Source: DATIGJ01 sp035644155
GTDB lineage: Bacteria > Patescibacteriota > Microgenomatia > Levybacterales > UBA12049
DNA: 26,361 nt
Reading direction: 5' to 3'
NCBI GenBank assembly: GCA_035644155.1
Contig: DASQPC010000049.1
Coordinates: 1 to 26,361 of the forward strand
The translations under genes were made by a program, and so were the position numbers. The notes beneath the pieces are model-generated. The model was not told the DNA's origin. It did no database searches and worked only from the letters and a program-made list of their open reading frames with translations. Position 1 is the first letter of the stretch. Every line of letters starts with the position of its first letter. Of this stretch, positions 21,492 to 26,361 are shown one piece after another.

Positions 21492-23831
21492 ATGAAATCG
21501 TACGTCTATAATTTTTTAAAGTTTCTGGTGGGCTGGCCGCTATCGCTTCTTGCCATTTTTTTTATTGGGAAACTTCTTATGCCCCAATTACCTTTTCTGA
21601 TCACCAAACTCCAACATCTCAATCTGAGTCTATTAGTATATGGTTCTTTTTCTTTTCTTCTTTTTTATAGTTTGAGAAGCTATATCTGGTATAGGATGCT
21701 TCGTAAAGCAGGACATACGATCTCATGGAAAGATGCTTGTTTTCTTTGGAGCGCATCAGAACTCAAGCGATATATTCCCGGCAATATTTGGTCGTTTCTT
21801 GGCAGAGCAGTTGCTTTTTCTGAAAAAGGCATCACCAAAAAAGAAATTGCGATGTATCTTATTATCGAAGCAGAATTACTTCTTTTAGGAGCTGCTGTTA
21901 TCGCACTTCTTGCGCTACCTTTTTTGCTACGTTTTTCTCTTTTACCTTTTACTCCTTTTAGCACGCTTTTTATTCCTGTACTTATTTTCTTAGGAGTTGG
22001 CGTATATATCTTTCATAAAAAAGTAAAAATTCCCTTTCTTCCTTTACCACCATTTGCTTCATCTGAAATTTATTTTCTTGTCTTTTTAAGTACACTTTCA
22101 TTTCTTTTTTTTGGATTAGGACATTTTTTAACTATTGCTTCATTTATCTCTCTTAATCCACAACTTATCTGGGAACTGACCGGCTTTACTGTGCTAGCAT
22201 TTTTGCTTGGATATCTCTCATTGATAACACCTGCTGGTTTTGGTGTGCGTGAAGGAATACTCGTCTTTGGTTTGGGAAAAATTATACCACTGAGTATCGC
22301 TGCTTTTTCCGCACTGTTTGCAAGAATTATGCTTATAGTAACAGAACTATTATTCTTTTTCTTCGCTTTTATATGGTATGGAATAAAAAGTAAAAAGCTT
22401 GCACAGATTGAAACATGGATAAGCAATCACAAACATATACTTATCCTTTGTGCTTTGTTTTTTATCTATATTGCGTACTTTACTCCTATTACTTTTCTCA
22501 GATATGACAATTTTTATGCAGGAAGATTTGATTTGGGGAATATGGCACAAACCGTTTGGAATACGACTCGAGGAAGAGTTTTTATGTTTACCAATCCCAA
22601 TGGCACTGACAATATCTCCCGTTTAGCATTTCATGCAGATTTTATTTTGGTCCTTTTGGCACCTCTCTATGCTCTCTGGCCCAATCCCAAAATGCTTCTT
22701 CTTATCCAAACAGTTGTTATTGCCGCGGGAGCTTTTTTTGTCTACTTAATTGCAAAGTTAATTGTAAAGAACAAGAATATTTCCCTAACTTTTGCTTTGC
22801 TCTATCTCATTAATCCAAGTATCCAACGAGCAAACCTCTATGATTTTCATGCTGTTACCTTAGCAACTACTTTTCTTTTGGCAACATATTATTATTTTTT
22901 GAAAAAACGGTATGATTATTTTCTCTTTTTTGCCATTCTTGCAGGGATGTGCAAAGAACAAGTGTGGCTTATTATTGCTCTCTTTGGATTATTTTTAGTT
23001 ATTTTTCAGAAAAAATATATTTTTGGGAGTATTTTATTTATTATTTGTACAGTAACAACATTTTATCTTATTACTCATGCAATTCCTCAGGCACTTGGCA
23101 GTCAGCATTTTGCTTTATCGTACTATTCTGATTTTGGAGATAGCACTTCAGGAATTATAAAAGCAATTATCTTCTCTCCAACAAAAACCATAACCACCTT
23201 GTTACAGCCAGATAGAATTGCGTATCTTAAACAACTGCTTCTTCCTCTTGGTTATTTACCACTTTTAGCACCTCTGCTTCTTATTTTTGCGATTCCAGAT
23301 CTTTTTATTAATCTTTTAAGCAACAACGATCAACTACACCAAATCTATTATCAATATACCGCAACCATTTCTCCTTTTCTTTTCCTTGCTGCAATCTACG
23401 GACTATATTTTTTAAAAAAACTTTTTCCAAAAGCGCAGAGCACACTTCTTATTACTTATTTATTGATTGTCTCATTGACAGCGGCATATGCATTTGGTCC
23501 ATTGCCAGGGATGCACGAAGCCAATACAGACATGCTAACCAAACAAATTCCTAATCGAGCATTTATTGATAAATACTTATCTCATATTGGCAAACGATTC
23601 AGTGTTGCTGCTTCAAATAATATCGGTTCACATCTTTCCCAAAGACAAAGAATCTATGCATTACCTTTAGGTGTTGATAAGGCAGATGTTATTGTCTTTT
23701 TACTTACTGACTCTGAACAACCACAATCTTTAAAAGCTGAAAGAGAATTAGTTCAAAAACTCAAACAAGATCCTGCATATCAATTATCTATTGAAAAAGA
23801 TGAGTTTATTGTCTTTAAGAAAAAGAAATAG
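21492..23831 (+). CDS. Flippase-like (LPG synthase TM) fused to DUF2079 membrane protein
   Basis: This 779-residue integral membrane protein joins two parts. Residues about 1-310 have the helix-rich LPG_synthase_TM/flippase-like pattern (YIPGNIWSFLGR, then LSLITPAGFGVREGIL). The rest fits DUF2079, a probable GT-C-type polytopic membrane family, starting FLRYDNFYAGRFDLGNMAQT with FHADFILVLLAPLYAL and LINPSIQRANLYDFHAVTLA. About twenty hydrophobic segments are visible. The two are usually separate genes, so this looks like a fusion joining lipid-linked substrate flipping to a glycan-handling step. That reading is inferred from domain identity. It starts 3 nt after the anchored-protein gene and ends with a Lys-rich tail. 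No clear ribosome site was seen. Confidence 0.75.
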   Translation: MKSYVYNFLKFLVGWPLSLLAIFFIGKLLMPQLPFLITKLQHLNLSLLVYGSFSFLLFYSLRSYIWYRMLRKAGHTISWKDACFLWSASELKRYIPGNIWSFLGRAVAFSEKGITKKEIAMYLIIEAELLLLGAAVIALLALPFLLRFSLLPFTPFSTLFIPVLIFLGVGVYIFHKKVKIPFLPLPPFASSEIYFLVFLSTLSFLFFGLGHFLTIASFISLNPQLIWELTGFTVLAFLLGYLSLITPAGFGVREGILVFGLGKIIPLSIAAFSALFARIMLIVTELLFFFFAFIWYGIKSKKLAQIETWISNHKHILILCALFFIYIAYFTPITFLRYDNFYAGRFDLGNMAQTVWNTTRGRVFMFTNPNGTDNISRLAFHADFILVLLAPLYALWPNPKMLLLIQTVVIAAGAFFVYLIAKLIVKNKNISLTFALLYLINPSIQRANLYDFHAVTLATTFLLATYYYFLKKRYDYFLFFAILAGMCKEQVWLIIALFGLFLVIFQKKYIFGSILFIICTVTTFYLITHAIPQALGSQHFALSYYSDFGDSTSGIIKAIIFSPTKTITTLLQPDRIAYLKQLLLPLGYLPLLAPLLLIFAIPDLFINLLSNNDQLHQIYYQYTATISPFLFLAAIYGLYFLKKLFPKAQSTLLITYLLIVSLTAAYAFGPLPGMHEANTDMLTKQIPNRAFIDKYLSHIGKRFSVAASNNIGSHLSQRQRIYALPLGVDKADVIVFLLTDSEQPQSLKAERELVQKLKQDPAYQLSIEKDEFIVFKKKK

Positions 23832-23849
23832 TAGTATAGTTATAGACGT

Positions 23850-24662
23850 ATGATTAATGTTCTAAAGGCAAATAAAGAAAAAGAGATATTCAACGAGGAA
23901 AAACTTAGAGATTCAATCAAAAGAGCTGGTATCCCATCTGAAATACAAGTTGATACCCTCGCTCATATCAAAAGTAAAGTCTATGATGGCATTACTACAG
24001 CAGAGATACGCCAGCACATCTCTGAGTTTCTTGATCAATCACCATCTCCGTATAGCAAAGCTCGTTATGGACTTAAAGAATCAATTATGGCATTAGGGCC
24101 AACAGGTTATCCGTTTGAAGATTTTATTGCTCGTTTACTTGCTGCCCTTGGTTATCAAACCAAGGTACGACAACTGTTACAAGGAAAATGTATCACACAT
24201 GAAATTGATGTTATTGCCGATAAAGAAGGCAAATCAACAATGGTTGAGGCAAAATTTCATAATAACCCAGGCACACGATCTGAAGTGCATGTTGCGTTGT
24301 ATACGCATGCGCGATTTGAAGATATCAAAATAAAAAATAATATTCATGATGCATTGCTTGTTACTAATACTAAAACAACAGTTGACGCAAATACCTATGC
24401 TCAATGTGCAGAGATGAAAGTGATGAGTTGGAGCTATCCTAAAGGAGGAAGTCTTCGGGAATTGATAGAAAAATTACGTCTCTATCCCATAACCATGCTC
24501 ACATCACTTGGACAAATGAACAAAATGACGCTTCTTAACAATCATATTGTGCTCTGTAAAGAAATCTATGAGAATCCAACTGCTCTTGACAGCCTGCCTA
24601 TGTCAAAAGAAGAAAAAGAAAAAGTGCTTGGAGAAGTGGTATTTATTTGTAAAGAAGAATAA
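23850..24662 (+). CDS. ATP-cone domain protein with Mrr-like restriction endonuclease fold
   Basis: This 270-residue soluble protein has an N-terminal ATP-cone (about residues 1-85: MINVLKANKEKEIFNEEKLR, then KSKVYDGITTAEI), a nucleotide-binding module known from ribonucleotide reductases and NrdR. A PD-(D/E)XK nuclease domain of the Mrr/restriction-endonuclease-like type follows, with YPFEDFIARLLAALGY, then HEIDVIAD (D120) and MVEAKFH (E133, K135). The C-terminal part (about 205-270) holds a helical region. The combination suggests a nucleotide-gated nuclease. A DNA target, activity and trigger are not known. A TATAGT box (23835-23840) ends 9 nt before ATG 23850. The gene follows the flippase fusion on the same strand, with an 18-bp gap that holds this box. 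Confidence 0.75.
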   Translation: MINVLKANKEKEIFNEEKLRDSIKRAGIPSEIQVDTLAHIKSKVYDGITTAEIRQHISEFLDQSPSPYSKARYGLKESIMALGPTGYPFEDFIARLLAALGYQTKVRQLLQGKCITHEIDVIADKEGKSTMVEAKFHNNPGTRSEVHVALYTHARFEDIKIKNNIHDALLVTNTKTTVDANTYAQCAEMKVMSWSYPKGGSLRELIEKLRLYPITMLTSLGQMNKMTLLNNHIVLCKEIYENPTALDSLPMSKEEKEKVLGEVVFICKEE

Positions 24663-24764
24663 CACTATTAAATTCTGCGACGATCTCTCATCTTTTCCTT
24701 ACAAATACTTCATTCCTTTCTTACCTCTTCCCTGTAAACTTAAAAAGAATGAAGGAGGTGGATA

Positions 24765-25022
24765 ATGAATTTACTACTTTGGATTATATTTGGAGCACTT
24801 GTTGGTTGGATTTCATCAATTGTTATGAAAACTGATGATCAACAAGGAGGACTGATGAACATTATTATCGGTATGATCGGTGCAGCTCTGGGAGGATTTC
24901 TTATGAACCTTTTTAGACAACCGGGCGTCACTGGTTTTAACTTCTATAGTCTTTTTGTTGCTCTTTTAGGATCAATTATGTTTCTGTGGATGTATCGAGC
25001 GCTCACACACAGAAATATATAG
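24765..25022 (+). CDS. GlsB/YeaQ/YmgE-family membrane protein
   Basis: This 85-residue membrane protein belongs to the transglycosylase-associated/GlsB family. It has three hydrophobic helices (about 3-20, 31-49, 57-77) and the family pattern LLLWIIFGALVGWISS followed by MKTDD and the glycine-rich IIIGMIGAALGGFL. These proteins sit in the inner membrane and are stress-linked, with no clear enzyme activity. A strong ribosome site (AAGGAGG, 24752-24758) precedes ATG 24765. A terminator hairpin (25044-25081) follows. The 102-bp gap before the gene is pyrimidine-rich and holds no recognised promoter or reading frame. The gene converges with dinB. Confidence 0.85.
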   Translation: MNLLLWIIFGALVGWISSIVMKTDDQQGGLMNIIIGMIGAALGGFLMNLFRQPGVTGFNFYSLFVALLGSIMFLWMYRALTHRNI

Positions 25023-25043
25023 TAAGGGTATGCGAGGGATTTA

Positions 25044-25081
25044 CCAAAAGCAAGCTGAAGGGGGTTTAGCTTGCTTTTTGG
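25044..25081. terminator. Bidirectional terminator shared by the GlsB-like gene and dinB
   Basis: Arms CCAAAAGCAAGCT (25044-25056) and AGCTTGCTTTTTGG (25068-25081), an almost perfect 13-bp stem, enclose an 11-nt loop. T-runs occur on both strands. The dinB stop codon (25066-25068) and last codons lie inside the hairpin. Confidence 0.75.
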
Positions 25082-26292
25082 TTAGTAGCATAATTGTCAG
25101 AGGAAAAACCATTGGGAACGGTGGTTAGCTTATCAGCATATAATAAAAACCCGTTACGGATAGTATGATGACCAAATTTTTGATTGATCTGGTCAATTAT
25201 TTTGGTAAGTTGCTCTTGTTTGCGCTCAGGAAGAAAAAGTGGCGAAGGAAGATTGTCTGCGTTTTCTAAGTTAGCTGTCCAGATGCTGATTTGCCGAACA
25301 TATCCGAGAAGATTATTGCCTATACTTAGTAAACATCCCTCAAAGATTTCCTTGCCTGTATCAAAAGGCACGGTATATGTTTGTCTTCCATGAATACTTT
25401 GTTGACCGCCTAAATATATACCGACCGTGCGAGCTTTTTTCTTCAATCTTCGTAATTTAAAGGCAACTTCCTCACAAAGCTCATAAATATTTTGTAAAAT
25501 TTTTCGTTTATCATACTCATTACCTGGTAAACAATACTGTCTTCCTACAGATTTAACTTTACTTTCTTGCGTAGTTGGGATAACAGAAGATTCATCAATG
25601 CCAAGACCAACATTTTTGAGAAATCGTCCTTCCACATTTCCAAATTCAGCAATAAGAGAAGATAACGGCGTAGAACGTAAATGCAAGGGTGTATAAATAC
25701 CCATTTGATTAAGACGTTTTTTGATCCGGTAACCGATACCACAAATATCAGTCAGTTGTGACGAAGCATAGACTTGCCAAAGGGTATCTTGGCTAATTTC
25801 CATAACACCGTTTGGTTTCTTAAGACCTGAGGCAAGTTTGGCAAGAAGTTTGTTATGAGAAATACCAAATGAAGCAGTAATATAGTGCCCAATCTCATGG
25901 ACCAAACGTTTTCTCAATTGTTGTATAAGACTTGTAACGCCTCCAAAAAGCGTTGCCGTATCTGTTACATCCATAAATACTTCATCAATAGAAAATACTT
26001 CAATCGTTGGTGAATATTCATGGCAAATTTTTACAAATTGTTGACTAATTTCCCAATATCGCACAAAATGAGCCGGCACAAAAATAATCTGAGGACAAAT
26101 TCTTTTGGCATCAGGAGTACGAGAAGGAGAGGTAATGCCATATTTTTTAGCTTCACGACTTGCCGCGATAATACACGTCCGGCCATTTGTTGCGGTAACG
26201 CCAAGTGGACGATTTCGAAAAAGCGGATTATCTTGTTGCTCAACACTCGCAAAAAAAGAATCAAAATCAATATGAAGAATTATTTTTTGCAC
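25066..26292 (-). CDS. dinB: DNA polymerase IV (DinB, Y-family)
   Basis: This 408-residue Y-family translesion polymerase copies damaged DNA. The N-terminal catalytic region begins MQKIILHIDFDSFFASVE (Asp9 in HIDFD). The second acidic motif is FSIDEVFMDVT (near residue 100), and the finger/palm region includes TATNGRTCIIAASREAKKYG. A helix-hairpin-helix thumb region (TDICGIGYRIKKRLNQMGI) and a little-finger domain follow. The length is normal for the family. The start is GTG 26292. A TATAAT box (26317-26312) lies 19 nt upstream on the minus strand, and a GTGGAAG sequence could weakly support ribosome binding. The stop and last codons fall inside the terminator. It looks like a chromosomal gene and has no visible SOS box. 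Confidence 0.95.
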   Translation of the reverse strand: MQKIILHIDFDSFFASVEQQDNPLFRNRPLGVTATNGRTCIIAASREAKKYGITSPSRTPDAKRICPQIIFVPAHFVRYWEISQQFVKICHEYSPTIEVFSIDEVFMDVTDTATLFGGVTSLIQQLRKRLVHEIGHYITASFGISHNKLLAKLASGLKKPNGVMEISQDTLWQVYASSQLTDICGIGYRIKKRLNQMGIYTPLHLRSTPLSSLIAEFGNVEGRFLKNVGLGIDESSVIPTTQESKVKSVGRQYCLPGNEYDKRKILQNIYELCEEVAFKLRRLKKKARTVGIYLGGQQSIHGRQTYTVPFDTGKEIFEGCLLSIGNNLLGYVRQISIWTANLENADNLPSPLFLPERKQEQLTKIIDQINQKFGHHTIRNGFLLYADKLTTVPNGFSSDNYATNQKAS

Positions 26293-26311
26293 ACTTCCAC
26301 TCTAGGTAAAA

Positions 26312-26317
26312 ATTATA
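26312..26317 (-). promoter_or_regulatory. Weak -10 of dinB
   Basis: TATAAT on the minus strand lies 19 nt upstream of GTG 26292. No good -35 is visible at 17 bp upstream, and no LexA-type palindrome is seen. Confidence 0.4.
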
Positions 26318-26361
26318 CGAATATCAAGAGCACAAAAAGATACTTTTTCTATCAAATAGCA

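Noticed and set aside
1..26361. UGA recoded as Gly (Gracilibacteria-like code)
   Set aside because: TGA ends genes such as the XRE gene at 6035 and the recombinase at 15663, and downstream genes read normally.
1..26361. CRISPR array or insertion sequence
   Set aside because: No regularly spaced repeats and no transposase gene were seen. The recombinase is a serine integrase.

Overview
The window looks like a low-GC, standard-code bacterial chromosome from the candidate phyla radiation (Patescibacteria, possibly a Microgenomates lineage). This is inferred from the mix of genes: a TrbC/VirB2-like pilin and VirB6-like membrane protein, a VirD4/TraG-type ATPase with a Replic_Relax protein, a MacA/MacB-type exporter, a flippase-DUF2079 fusion and single-anchor surface proteins. 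TGA is used as a normal stop, so there is no sign of UGA recoding. No search could be run, so the lineage is a guess from gene style.

Positions 1 to about 15,600 look like part of an integrative, probably conjugative, element whose left end lies outside the window. Its right end is a large serine recombinase gene (13972-15663) whose last codons and stop lie antisense inside a tRNA-Arg(UCG) gene (15598-15674, minus strand). The tRNA 5' end and promoter lie on the chromosomal side. Transfer-type genes on the minus strand (VirB6-like 1-989, pilin 1003-1341, Replic_Relax 7514-8299, coupling ATPase 8417-11080) are interleaved with cargo. The cargo includes a type II restriction-modification pair with a convergent XRE regulator (1817-3700); a DUF2188 / ComEC-like metallo-beta-lactamase / four-helix membrane protein operon (3757-5577) divergent from an XRE-ImmA/IrrE pair (5688-6561); two uncharacterised small genes (6722-7509); an APH(6)-like kinase (11129-12037); and a ThsB-like TIR gene followed by a four-helix membrane protein (12126-13186). 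A small XRE gene and a 65-residue protein precede the recombinase.

The cargo reads as a defence island inside the element. The R-M pair is conventional. The MBL-membrane operon with its XRE-peptidase pair, and the TIR-membrane pair, are the best candidates for little-described systems: each couples a presumed sensor or enzyme to a small multi-pass membrane protein. Several first genes of transcription units have a -10 box ending 6-8 nt before the start codon, suggesting leaderless mRNAs, while downstream genes carry strong AAGGAGG-type ribosome sites.

Right of the tRNA the chromosome appears ordinary: a MacA/MacB-like ABC exporter operon (15732-18654), a convergent multicopper oxidase (18661-20169), two membrane-anchored surface proteins, a 779-residue flippase/DUF2079 fusion, an ATP-cone plus Mrr-like nuclease protein, a GlsB/YeaQ-type membrane protein and DNA polymerase IV (dinB). 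The last two share a bidirectional terminator.
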